Shown here: in pieces, positions 8,469-17,484 of the stretch
Numbering within the stretch: position 1 is the stretch's first letter
How the letters are laid out: each line of letters begins with the position of its first letter
DNA from: Bartonella tribocorum CIP 105476
Lineage (GTDB): Bacteria; Pseudomonadota; Alphaproteobacteria; Rhizobiales; Rhizobiaceae
Direction of reading: 5' to 3'
DNA: 64,000 nt
NCBI RefSeq assembly: GCF_000196435.1
Contig: NC_010161.1
Coordinates: forward strand, 1,116,001 to 1,180,000
The notes under the pieces: generated by a model
The model's input: only the letters and a program-made list of their open reading frames with translations
Databases searched by the model: none
Told to the model about the DNA's origin: nothing
Program-made: the position numbers and the translations under genes

Positions 8469-9248
8469 ATGTGCAAAAAATACGAATTAACCAGCGAAAT
8501 CAAAAAAATCAAACATGCTCTTACGCGAAATATCACAAGCCTTTATCGCATTCGGGCTTTAAGAGATTTTGATGATATAAAAGCGGGTGCTTTAGGCGGT
8601 TTTATCGAAAAGGAAGTCAACCTATCCCATGATGGCAATTGCTGGGTCTATGATGATGCTTGTATCTATGGTCATGCCCGTGTTTATGATGATGCAAAAA
8701 TACGGCATTATTCGCAAGTCTGTGGTCTCGTTTATGGCAATGCTGAGGTCTATGGCAAGGCTTTTGTCTCTCAATATGCAAAGATTTATGATCAGGCTTG
8801 TGTTTATGGGAGTGCTCATGTGTATGGCAATGTGTATGGCAATGCTCATGTGAGTGGTGCTGCCCGCGTTCTTGCTGATGCTCATATTTATGACCATGCC
8901 CATGTTTCTTATGATGCTACGGTTTTTAGTTATGCACGCGTCTATGGTCATGCTAGGGTTTGTGGCTCTGCTTGCATTTATAGCCATGCCAAAATTTATA
9001 ATTATGCTGTGATTAATGGTCGTGCAAAGATTTATGGCAAGGTCTAAGGCAATGCGCGCGTGGGGGGCTCTTGTGAGGTTTATGGCTCTGTTTATGGCAA
9101 TGCAAAAATCTTACATTGTGCAACAATCTGGGGGCGTGCTTATGGCAATGCAACAATCAATACAAAAAGCAAAGCAAAGTTGGTTCCCAAAAATTGTGAG
9201 GTTTATCAAAGCGATAATGTCGTTAAGATTATTGATAAAACAGAATAA
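8469..9248 (+). pseudogene. YdcK-like hexapeptide-repeat protein 4, broken by a nonsense codon (copy L)
   Basis: The intact form in copies A and C is 259 aa: N-terminal module KKYELTSEI, YRIRALRDFDDIKAGALGGF and NLSHDGNCWVYDDA, then more than 25 hexapeptides and a short lysine-rich end (NTKSKAKLVPKNCEVYQSDN). In copy L the codon TAT after GGCAAGGTC is TAA (9045-9047), which truncates the protein to 192 aa. The remaining frame to 9248 is still open and matches the other copies, so the change is recent. The truncated beta-helix could still fold. Start: GTGAGGG about 10 nt before the ATG. Confidence 0.7.
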
Positions 9249-9304
9249 AAATAGGCATGGGGTGCCTTCTTGATAGCTATAAACGTATCATAAAAGAGAG
9301 AATT

Positions 9305-9344
9305 CATAAAAGAAAGCCGTGCCAACTGATATGACGCGGCTTTC
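9305..9344 (-). terminator. Terminator facing out of the non-coding module (copy L)
   Basis: GAAAGCCG (9312-9319) pairs with CGGCTTTC (9337-9344). Read on the minus strand, the hairpin is followed by TTTTATG. It would end transcripts that come from the 1.5-kb non-coding module towards the beta-helix genes. It is conserved in copies A and C. Confidence 0.65.
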
Positions 9345-10882
9345 AAATGTCTACCCTTATGAATCATTCCAAATGGAGTAATGAATTCATATATACAAAA
9401 CGTATTATATTGCAAGCGCTCTATTGAGATATGAAAACTTATCAAAAGGAATGTAAATGATGCGTATGATCTTTAATCACTCTTTTGAATGAGAAGCCTA
9501 TAAACGCTTTTCGTTGCCATTAAATATATCAATCATAATGTCTTTAACTTAAAGAGATTCATTGAAAACAAAGCCCATGATCATGATGCTTCTTTAAAAC
9601 ATTTTAAAACACTAAGCTCAAAATTGAGTTGAGTGAATTTCAAATAACGCATTTTCTAAAATCAAAACATATTAAAACGTTTGGTAGCTTTATCAATTCA
9701 ATCAAAAGAAAATGCCTATTAGACTAATATCTTTTTTAAAAACGTTCTTTTTACATTTACAAGCGTTAATTTTTCAAAACAAGCTCTCATAAGACAATAA
9801 ACAACTGCTTTTATCAAATGGAAGGTTTTAAAAATTATTATAAACATCCGTTTCAAACGTTTAAACATTCATTTAGAAAGGCTTTCATAATAAGCGTATT
9901 TTAAACAAAGCTTCTTTGCAAATTAATCGCTCTATTTGGCTAGCAAAATTAAGTAAATCCTGTGCCTTATGATGTTACAACGGTTTTGAATTTTACTTGC
10001 TTATCTTTGTCTAAAATAGATGCCCTCAAATTTGAGGAGATCTCATTTGGTTTCATATTTTAAAACGATAACTTTTAAAACGTTTTTTATACCATGTCTA
10101 AGGTATATAGTATTCTACTTCTATGGCATTATGCGCCTCCATTTTTTTATGGAAGCGAATATAGTTCTGTTCTAAAAACTAGTCTGCAATCTATTCATTA
10201 AAAGGCTTTTCATTTCATAAGATATAAAAGACCTCTTTATCGTTTTCTAAACTTTTAGAAAGCGTTTAAAAGCGATCTTGTCCTTAATCCTTTTATGCAA
10301 TCTTTATAAATTAAACCTATAAGCTTATGAATGCTTCAAACAGTTAATTTCTTTAATGCCATTTTAAAGGTTTTTCCCAATTTGGGGAAAAATTATATGA
10401 TCTCTATTTTCTATAAATGCCTATCTTTTGATACAATTTACCTTATAGCAGTTTCAAACGATTACCCTCTTATAGAATGATCTAATATTGCTATAACACT
10501 CTTTAGATTTTGCGCTCGCCAATTTTGGCGAACGTTAATTTGTTATTTTATGCGATTAACAATCCAATCTTTAAAATAAGAAGTAATCTTTAAAACGTAT
10601 GTTATCGATAATTCCAAACGATTAAATTTTAAACAATGTGATTTGTGCTGTGATAAAAACGTATCATAAAATTTATAAACTGTTATGAGTGATAACTGCT
10701 TTTCATTTCATTTGAACGTTTACATGCGTTATAATATTTGCACCATGATTTGCTTTTTATGGTCTATTCATACATGGCAATCTTCTATAAAAAATGGTCA
10801 AATGAATCACGTATAAAAGGATGGATTCTTAAGTGGATTCATATAAAATAATTACGCTCAAAATATTGACTTTATTGTGTTT
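9345..10882. other. Conserved non-coding end module of the island (copy L)
   Basis: I found no credible gene here. The stretch holds spaced short palindromes, most with an AT core: CTCAAAATTGAG (9608), CCTCAAATTTGAGG (10025), a CTCCA/TGGAAG hairpin near 10135, CCCAATTTGGG (10377) and CGCCAATTTTGGCG (10515). It is repeated at 12071-13589 (inverted) and 51370-52949. It always lies between the beta-helix genes and a broken phage gene, so it forms one end of the island. Function unknown: an integrase or replication site region, or a long RNA. Confidence 0.55.
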
Positions 10883-11126
10883 TTTGATATTATATCTTAC
10901 ATATCAGAACCAAGCGGTCCAAGCCAATGATCAAGTTGCAGCGCTTCAAAGCCGTCAGAATTCTGCGCGAACCTTAACGGCATCTGGTGGAGGAGGGAGT
11001 ACTGGACCAATGACTAAAGAAACTCTTGCGAATATGTCAGAGAAAGAATTTAACGCGTGGATATCCAATCCAAAAAATGAAGCCCGTTTTTATGAAATTA
11101 TGGGTGCAGACCCCGATGAGATATAA
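10833..11126 (+). CDS. Phage protein 3' fragment fused to island end
   Basis: The 97-codon frame begins with GTG one codon after a stop. Its first ~16 codons (DSYKIITLKILTLLCF) come from the island end, and the remainder (from about NQAVQAND) is phage sequence ending NEARFYEIMGADPDEI. It sits directly upstream of the major capsid gene, the usual place for a scaffold or head protein, so it is probably the C-terminal remnant of such a gene cut by island insertion. It has no good ribosome binding site, so expression is doubtful. Confidence 0.45.
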   Translation: MDSYKIITLKILTLLCFLILYLTYQNQAVQANDQVAALQSRQNSARTLTASGGGGSTGPMTKETLANMSEKEFNAWISNPKNEARFYEIMGADPDEI

Positions 11127-11141
11127 GTTTTACAGTATAAT

Positions 11142-11187
11142 CCGCCTTTGAAGCGGGTTTTCCACCGGCTTTTAAGCCGGTTTTTTT
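11142..11187 (+). terminator. Tandem rho-independent terminators before the capsid gene
   Basis: The first hairpin is CCGC/GCGG (11142-11156) followed by GTTTT. The second is CCGGCTTTTAAGCCGG (11165-11180) followed by seven T residues. They lie between the head-gene remnant and the capsid gene and would separate or tune their expression. Confidence 0.8.
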
Positions 11188-11208
11188 ATAGCAAAGAAAG
11201 GTGAAACA

Positions 11209-12096
11209 ATGGCAACAACACATATAGGAACCCATGATCCGCAATCGGTGAAATTGTGGTCACAGAAATTAAGCAATGAAGTTTTGAAAGCAACGAAAAT
11301 TGCCCCTCTGATTGGCAAAAGTTCGAACAGTATTATCCAGCTTTATAACGAAACCCATAAGAGTGCAGGGGATAGTGTCACATTCAGTTTGTTGGTCAAT
11401 CTGTTTGGAGATGGTGTCACGCAAGGTGAAACCTTAGAGGGCAATGAAGAAGCCCTTCAATTTATGAATGATCGGTTGGTTATTAATGAGCTTTTACATG
11501 CGGCGCGTGTTGCCAATAATGACTCGATTGACCAACAGAGAATCCTCCCAAATTTACGTAAGAAAGCCAAAGAAGGCTTGGTTCGCTGGTACGCCAATCG
11601 TTTAAGCATCATGTTCTTTTTGCAGGTGTGTGGTTATACAGCACGTACGATCAGTATTGATGGTCGAGAAGTATATATTAAACCAGTTTATTACGGCTTT
11701 AATGAAATTATGGCACCAAGCAGTGAACGGATTATTCGACCTGATGGGAAAACCAAGGATGAAGACCTTACCGATAAAGCCAAACATAGCTTTAGTTTGA
11801 AGCTTATTGATGAAGCGGTTAAACAAGCGAAACTTGCCAATCCACAAATTTCGCCGGTTCATGTGAATGGTGATGATGTTTACGTTCTCTATTTGCACCC
11901 AACACAAGTAATGCAATTGCGCACCAATACAGAAACCGGTGAATGGTTAGATATCCAAAAATCGGTTTATGCAACCTCTCGTGCGAAGAACCCAATCTTT
12001 GATGGCTCTCTTGGCATGTATAATGGTGTTGTATTACGTGAAGCTATTCATGTCACTCACGGTGTAAAATTCACATTATGCATAAAAACACAATAA
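11209..12096 (+). pseudogene. N4-gp56-type phage major capsid protein, 5' part
   Basis: The protein (MATTHIGTHDPQSVKLWSQK...) resembles the N4-gp56 family of podovirus major capsid proteins: the ETHKSAGDSVTF, INELLHAARV and HPTQVMQLRT stretches are typical. About 287 residues are native, ending ...HVTHGVK; the last eight (FTLCIKTQ) come from the island. The missing C-terminus (STDHTAVKSV...) is at 41742-42007, and joining the parts at a 13-bp direct repeat gives a protein of about 380 aa. Ribosome binding site AAAGG lies 7-8 nt upstream of the ATG. A product of this piece alone should not assemble. Confidence 0.85.
12058..12070. other. Putative attachment core (left) in the capsid gene
   Basis: CACGGTGTAAAAT encodes HGVK and occurs again at 41729-41741. 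The two copies flank the 29.7-kb insertion and restore the capsid reading frame when merged, as expected for attL/attR of a tyrosine integrase. Confidence 0.75.
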
Positions 12097-13589
12097 AGTC
12101 AATATTTTGAGCGTAATTATTTTATATGAATCCACTTAAGAATCCATCCTTTTATACGTGATTCATTTGACCATTTTTTATAGAAGATTGCCATGTATGA
12201 ATAGACCATAAAAAGCAAATCATGGTGCAAATATTATAACGCATGTAAACGTTCAAATGAAATGAAAAGCAGTTATCACTCATAACAGTTTATAAATTTT
12301 ATGATACGTTTTTATCACAGCACAAATCACATTGTTTAAAATTTAATCGTTTGGAATTATCGATAACATACGTTTTAAAGATTACTTCTTATTTTAAAGA
12401 TTGGATTGTTAATCGCATAAAATAACAAATTAACGTTCGCCAAAATTGGCGAGCGCAAAATCTAAAGAGTGTTATAGCAATATTAGATCATTCTATAAGA
12501 GGGTAATCGTTTGAAACTGCTATAAGGTAAATTGTATCAAAAGATAGGCATTTATAGAAAATAGAGATCATATAATTTTTCCCCAAATTGGGAAAAACCT
12601 TTAAAATGGCATTAAAGAAATTAACTGTTTGAAGCATTCATAAGCTTATAGGTTTAATTTATAAAGATTGCATAAAAGGATTAAGGACAAGATCGCTTTT
12701 AAACGCTTTCTAAAAGTTTAGAAAACGATAAAGAGGTCTTTTATATCTTATGAAATGAAAAGCCTTTTAATGAATAGATTGCAGACTAGTTTTTAGAACA
12801 GAACTATATTCGCTTCCATAAAAAAATGGAGGCGCATAATGCCATAGAAGTAGAATACTATATACCTTAGACATGGTATAAAAAACGTTTTAAAAGTTAT
12901 CGTTTTAAAATATGAAACCAAATGAGATCTCCTCAAATTTGAGGGCATCTATTTTAGACAAAGATAAGCAAGTAAAATTCAAAACCGTTGTAACATCATA
13001 AGGCATAGGATTTACTTAATTTTGCTAGCCAAATAGAGCAATTAATTTGCAAAGAAGCTTTGTTTAAAATACGCTTATTATGAAAGCCTTTCTAAATGAA
13101 TGTTTAAACGTTTGAAACGGATGTTTATAATAATTTTTAAAACCTTCCATTTGATAAAAGCAGTTGTTTATTGTCTTATGAGAGCTTGTTTTGAAAAATT
13201 AACGCTCGTAAATGTAAAAAGAACGTTTTTAAAAAAGATATTAGTCTAATAGGCATTTTCTTTTGATTGAATTGATAAAGCTACCAAACGTTTTAATATG
13301 TTTTGATTTTAGAAAATGCGTTATTTGAAATTCACTCAACTCAATTTTGAGCTTAGTGTTTTAAAATGTTTTAAAGAAGCATCTTGATTATGGGCTTTGT
13401 TTTAAATGCATCTCTTTAAGATAAAGACATTCTCATTCAAAAGAGTGATTAAAGATCATATGCATAATTTACGTTCCTTTTGATAAGTTTTCATATTTTT
13501 AATAGAGCACTTGAAATATGATACATTTTTTATATATGCATTCATTACTCCATTGTAGGTGGTTATTTTTATCATAAGAATCATTCTTT
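12071..13589. other. Conserved non-coding end module of the island (copy A)
   Basis: This is the inverted counterpart of 9345-10882. Palindromes: CGCCAAAATTGGCG (12439), TTTTCCCCAAATTGGGAAAA (12578), a CTTCCAT/ATGGAGG hairpin (12812), CCTCAAATTTGAGG (12932) and CTCAATTTTGAG (13340). The copy is a few per cent diverged from copy L, and the palindromes persist. No coding frame is supported. Confidence 0.55.
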
Positions 13590-13628
13590 GAAAGCCGCGT
13601 CATATCATTTGGCACGGCTTTCTTTTAT
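13590..13628 (+). terminator. Terminator at inner end of the non-coding module (copy A)
   Basis: GAAAGCCG (13590-13597) and CGGCTTTC (13615-13622) form an 8-bp stem followed by TTTTAT on the plus strand. It is oriented to stop transcription coming out of the module before it meets the convergent beta-helix operon. Confidence 0.68.
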
Positions 13629-13686
13629 GAATTCTCTCTTTTATGATACGTTTATAGCTATCAAGAAGGCGCTCCCATACCTATTT

Positions 13687-14466
13687 TTATTCTGTTTTAT
13701 CAATAATCTTAACGACATTATCGCTTTGATAAACCTCACAATTTTTGGGAACTAACTTTGCTTTGCTTTTTGTATTGATTGTTGCATTGCCATAAGCACG
13801 CCCCCAGATCGTTGCACAATGTAAGATTTTTGCATTGCCATAGACAGAGCCATAAACCTCACAAGAGCCCCCCACGCGCGCATTGCCATAGACCTTGCCA
13901 TAAATCTTTGCACGACCATTAATCACAGCATAATTATAAATTTTCGCATGGCTATAAATACAAGCAGAGCCACAAACCCTAGCATGACCATAGACGCGTG
14001 CATAACTAAAAACCGTAGCATCATAAGAAACATGGGCATGGTCATAAATATGAGCATCAGCAAGAACGCGGGCAGCACCACTCACATGAGCATTGCCATA
14101 AACATTGCCATACACATGAGCACTCCCATAAACACAAGCCTGATCATAAATCTTTGCATATTGAGAGATAAAAGCCTTGCTATAGACCTCAGCATTGCCA
14201 TAGACGAGACCACAGACTTGAGAATAATGCCGTATTTTTGCATCATCATAAACACGGGCATGACCATAGACACAAGCCTCATCATAGACCCAGCAATTGC
14301 CATCATGGGATAGGTTGACTTCCTTTTCGATAAAACCGCCTAAAGCACCCGCTTTTATATCATCAAAATCTCTTAAAGCCCGAATGCGATAAAGGCTTGT
14401 GATATTTCGCGTAAGAGCATGTTTGATTTTTTTGATTTCACTGGTTAATTCGTATTTTTTGCACAT
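13687..14466 (-). CDS. YdcK-like hexapeptide-repeat protein 4, intact (copy A)
   Basis: A 259-aa protein with the conserved N-terminal module (KKYELTSEI, FDDIKAGALGGFIEKE) and a long run of hexapeptides (VYGNAEV, IYDQACV, VYGSAHV). The lysine-rich end finishes VVKIIDKTE. It is the full-length version of the gene that is cut by a stop codon in copy L. It is last in the operon and converges on the terminator at 13590. No membrane segment or signal peptide is seen. Confidence 0.75.
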   Translation of the reverse strand: MCKKYELTSEIKKIKHALTRNITSLYRIRALRDFDDIKAGALGGFIEKEVNLSHDGNCWVYDEACVYGHARVYDDAKIRHYSQVCGLVYGNAEVYSKAFISQYAKIYDQACVYGSAHVYGNVYGNAHVSGAARVLADAHIYDHAHVSYDATVFSYARVYGHARVCGSACIYSHAKIYNYAVINGRAKIYGKVYGNARVGGSCEVYGSVYGNAKILHCATIWGRAYGNATINTKSKAKLVPKNCEVYQSDNVVKIIDKTE

Positions 14467-14535
14467 AGGAGTACCCTCACAATCTAATGTGATAAACAGT
14501 TGATAAAATTTGAAATGGAAAATTTATTTTGAAAG

Positions 14536-14557
14536 CAGGCGCCCCCGCCGCGCCCGC
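14536..14557 (-). terminator. GC-rich hairpin element (copy A)
   Basis: Same GGGCGC/GCGCC family element between beta-helix genes 3 and 4. The flank on the gene-3 side differs from copies L and C (AAATAAAATGC in place of CAATAAAGCAGC), showing local exchange at this element. Confidence 0.5.
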
Positions 14558-14579
14558 ATTTTATTTACGTTACATTAGG

Positions 14580-15158
14580 TTAGACCCATACAATTTCTAA
14601 CTCACCATAAGGAGAGAGACGTTCAGTATAGGTTTTTATTTTAGTAGAGCCGCCGACATTTTCACGAATAACAGCAATGCCATGGATATGAGCATTTTCA
14701 TAAATATGCACGTCATTTGCTATACGAGCGTTTTCATAAACCCTAGCATTGTCATAAACATAAGCATTATCATAAATAATAGCCTTGCCATAGACATGAG
14801 CATTGCCATAGACACGGGAATTATCAGAAACAACGGCATTGCCATAAACATGCGCATTATCATAAATATAGCCAGCAGCGATAGCATTCTCATAAACGCA
14901 GGCATGACCATAGATATGACCACAAGCGACAGCCTTGCCAAAAACCCTTGCGTTTTCATAAACGTGACCATTTTTAAACACAAGAGCATCATCATAGACC
15001 CAGCAATTGCCATCATGAGAGAGGTTATCTTCCTTTTCGATAAAGCCCCCCAAGGCACCAGCTTTAACATCAGCAAAGTCTTTTAATGCTTGGATACGAT
15101 AAAGGGTATGATTACCAAATACACGCGTTTCATTTGTGAGTGCAAACTTTTTTTGCAT
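14580..15158 (-). CDS. YdcK-like hexapeptide-repeat protein 3 (copy A)
   Basis: 192 aa, same architecture as the copy L gene: N-terminal module KKFALTNETRVF, ALKDFADVKAGALGGFIEKE, about 17 hexapeptides and a non-repeat end GSTKIKTYTERLSPYGELEI. In copy A it directly follows gene 1 because gene 2 has been deleted. The upstream region is a hybrid of two spacers yet keeps the TAAAGGAATTGTGCC ribosome binding context, so translation should be unaffected. Confidence 0.72.
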   Translation of the reverse strand: MQKKFALTNETRVFGNHTLYRIQALKDFADVKAGALGGFIEKEDNLSHDGNCWVYDDALVFKNGHVYENARVFGKAVACGHIYGHACVYENAIAAGYIYDNAHVYGNAVVSDNSRVYGNAHVYGKAIIYDNAYVYDNARVYENARIANDVHIYENAHIHGIAVIRENVGGSTKIKTYTERLSPYGELEIVWV

Positions 15159-15209
15159 GGCACAATTCCTTTATAAAGAAGATTAAATTTTAGAATGAGA
15201 TTTTTAAAG

Positions 15210-15235
15210 AGGGGCGCCCCCGCCGCGCCCGCGCG
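15210..15235 (-). terminator. GC-rich hairpin element at the deletion joint (copy A)
   Basis: The 5' side matches the element after gene 1 of copy L and the 3' side passes into the leader of gene 3 (AATCTTCTTTATAAAGGAATTG). It is a recombinant element left by loss of 856 bp including gene 2. Confidence 0.65.
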
Positions 15236-15239
15236 TTAT

Positions 15240-15899
15240 TTACGCAGCATCATTTTCATATTCGTTATCATCGTCATAATACCCCTCACAATCAGCATAA
15301 TATTCATGACGGTAATAATCATCTTCACTCCCAAATTCTGGATATGCCTCATCCCAAATATGATCATCAGCAGTTAAAGAGGCGGCGCTATGAACATAAG
15401 AATCGCCAGAGATAAGAGCGCCACAAACCACGGCATCATCAAAAACACGCGAGCCATCACAAATATGAGCATGATTAGTGACGCGGGCGTTATCATAAAT
15501 TTTAGCATTACCTTCAATTACAACGGCATTGCTAACATGAGCATTGCCATAAAGCTTTGCATTGTCCTTTAATAACATGCCTTCAAAAATAGCATTACCA
15601 TAAATTCTTGCATTACCACAAACGTCAACAAAAAAGCTTTTTACTTTAGCATTGCCTGAAACCCTTGCATTTTGAAAGACGCGCGCTTTGTCATACACCC
15701 AGCAATTGCCTTTGTGAGATAAGTTACTTTCGTTTTCAATATACCCCCCAAGATCGCCCGCTTTGACATCCCCAAAATCTCTTAAAGCACGTATACGGTA
15801 TAATATGAGACCAGTCACAAAATCCATTTCGCCAGTAAACTCATATTTTTTAGATGTTTTTTTCTTATTAATGGGGGTGTTTTTTGAGATATTTTTCAT
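15240..15899 (-). CDS. YdcK-like hexapeptide-repeat protein 1 (copy A)
   Basis: A 219-aa protein identical to the copy L product: N-terminal YdcK-like module, about 15 hexapeptides and an acidic tail with many Tyr, Asp and Glu residues. It is first in the operon, and its ribosome binding site AAGG is inside the switchable leader at 15900-16142. The acidic tail is unique to gene 1 and conserved in copy C, which suggests a partner-binding function not shared by genes 2-4. Confidence 0.75.
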   Translation of the reverse strand: MKNISKNTPINKKKTSKKYEFTGEMDFVTGLILYRIRALRDFGDVKAGDLGGYIENESNLSHKGNCWVYDKARVFQNARVSGNAKVKSFFVDVCGNARIYGNAIFEGMLLKDNAKLYGNAHVSNAVVIEGNAKIYDNARVTNHAHICDGSRVFDDAVVCGALISGDSYVHSAASLTADDHIWDEAYPEFGSEDDYYRHEYYADCEGYYDDDNEYENDAA

Positions 15900-16142
15900 A
15901 TTTAAACCTTACTGATTATACGTTTTTCATTGACAACCCTATAAGGGAGCCGGGCGTTGAAAAACACGGCAGTAAGTCCGTCGTCACACTTTTCTCATAA
16001 AGAGTATTGTATGGTGTGACCACACCCGACAAAATCATCATATATGCTAATTAAAGCATAAAAGATAGTCAGTTTTAAAAGCTTTGGAAAGATTGTTTCG
16101 TAACCTATCCGCTTACTGTTTAAAGTGTTTTTCATCACTTGA
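15900..16142 (-). ncRNA. Structured 5' leader with alternative pairings (copy A)
   Basis: Sequence-identical inverted copy of 5945-6187. Upstream element CAGTAAG is at 16112-16118, central anti-element CTTACTG at 15970-15976 and ribosome-binding-site element CAGTAAG at 15908-15914 (all read on the minus strand). The copy C version shows the compensatory changes. Confidence 0.7.
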
Positions 16143-16147
16143 TTATT

Positions 16148-16176
16148 TATATAACAAAATACGTATTTATTGTCAA
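16148..16176 (-). promoter_or_regulatory. Promoter with AAATACGTATTT operator (copy A)
   Basis: On the minus strand TTGACA, a 17-nt spacer containing the 12-bp palindrome, then TATATA. It is identical to the copy L promoter and drives the beta-helix operon leader. Confidence 0.7.
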
Positions 16177-16969
16177 TTAATATTTTATTTTTTTGATATT
16201 TTTTGTATTTTTTTAGATACATTATGTATTGATAATATCATGTGCTTATGAATTGCTTCTTTTATATTTATGTGCTTTTAAAGCTATATTATGGGCTTTA
16301 TAAAACGATTGCGTTGTTTTTTGAATCTATACATTTATAATATTTAGAAACGCTCTCATAATGCGTATTTTTATCTTTATAAACTATCAGTTTTTTTCAC
16401 TAAATGAATTTTAATTTTTTTGTGAATTTTGTTTATAACGCATTTATCATTTGAACTATCTTAATAGGCACCGCGCTCTTATAACCAATGCATTCATTTG
16501 CATTTTTGCTTTATTCAAACAAAGCTACTGTTTTTATGCATTCTTTATAGCTGTTATATGCTTTATAGCCATGGCATCATTTTTCATTTTCATAAGAGAA
16601 ACGATAAATAGGATAATTACGATTTATAGACTGTTATGAAAATATCTAAAGAGAGATTGATAATTATAGAGATTAGCAAAGTCCCTTTTAATAGGCTTTT
16701 GTTATTTTGATTAGTTCTTTTTAAAAGATAAAATTATATTTTTAGTGAGTGATTAACACGTGTCTTATGAAAAGCGTATGAAATTAAAAACTGATTACGT
16801 TATCAAAATCCCTTTTATGAATTTTTATCAGTTCTTTTGAATGATAACCTTATGATTTTAGAGAATGATTACAACGTGCTTTATGAAAATCATGTGATCC
16901 TTTAAAGCTTTTCAAAAGATAGCTTGTAACTCATAAGAGATGCTATCAAGATCATTATAGTTATGAGTT
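16177..16969. other. AT-rich intergenic stretch (copy A)
   Basis: Same content as 5118-5910, inverted. It includes the weak 62-codon hydrophobic frame at 16451-16639 on the plus strand and the ~130-bp imperfect duplication. No firm gene. Confidence 0.4.
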
Positions 16970-17175
16970 TTGACGGGGTTTTGAGTTTTGAGGGTTGCTG
17001 CTATTATGTAAAAAAACGATAAAAAGTAAAAACATTATATTTCAATATGTTAAGATTTTATAGACCTTAAAAAAACAACCCATATTGATAACACAACCTC
17101 TAAATTCAACCAATAATATACGTTTTGAGGGGGTTTTGACGGTTTTTACACCTTCAAAACCTATAAGCAAAATGA
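16970..17175. repeat. Inverted-repeat arm, downstream side of RM cassette (copy A)
   Basis: It pairs with 22748-22960 in opposite orientation. Shared blocks are AAAACGTATATT, TCAATATG, TTTTTTTAAGGTCTATAAAAT and CAATATAATG-like segments plus runs of CAAAACCCC. The arms bracket the micro-ORF and RM gene as one ~6-kb cassette. Confidence 0.8.
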
Positions 17176-17222
17176 ATATATATAACTCTCTTTAAACAAA
17201 GCTTTTGAAAACAATAAAGCAC

Positions 17223-17363
17223 TCATTTTAGATTACGATATAACCTCTTAAAGGCAATGTAAAAAAATCTAATTTTATTTAAGATGGGGTTTCTTAAAAG
17301 TCTTAAAGCAATCCAAATGAGAGTATCTAAAAGTGCAAGTTTTTTCTTTTTAGAATAACGCAT
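17223..17363 (-). CDS. 46-aa basic micro-protein downstream of RM gene (copy A)
   Basis: Identical to 4724-4864. It lies 39 bp beyond the RM terminator on the same strand, with AAAAGGA before the ATG, inside the inverted-repeat cassette. Charged N-terminus (RYSKKKK), hydrophobic centre and basic C-terminus (FKRLYRNLK). Family not recognised. Confidence 0.55.
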   Translation of the reverse strand: MRYSKKKKLALLDTLIWIALRLLRNPILNKIRFFYIAFKRLYRNLK

Positions 17364-17401
17364 GACAAATTATCCTTTTAAAGATTAGATGTAATAAACT
17401 T

Positions 17402-17445
17402 AACAAAAGAGGTATAGATTATGGTTATAAGCTCTATACCCCTTA
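17402..17445 (-). terminator. Rho-independent terminator after the RM gene (copy A)
   Basis: AAGGGGTATAGA/TCTATACCTCTT hairpin followed by TTGTT on the minus strand, 40 bp past the RM stop codon. Confidence 0.7.
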
Positions 17446-17484
17446 TGCGTTTATCATACCCATTATGTGAGCATGCTTTATAAG

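Noticed and set aside
12071..13589. Integron attC-like sites in the palindromic module
   Set aside because: The palindromes lack the GTTRRRY/RYYYAAC core pairs and there is no integron integrase.
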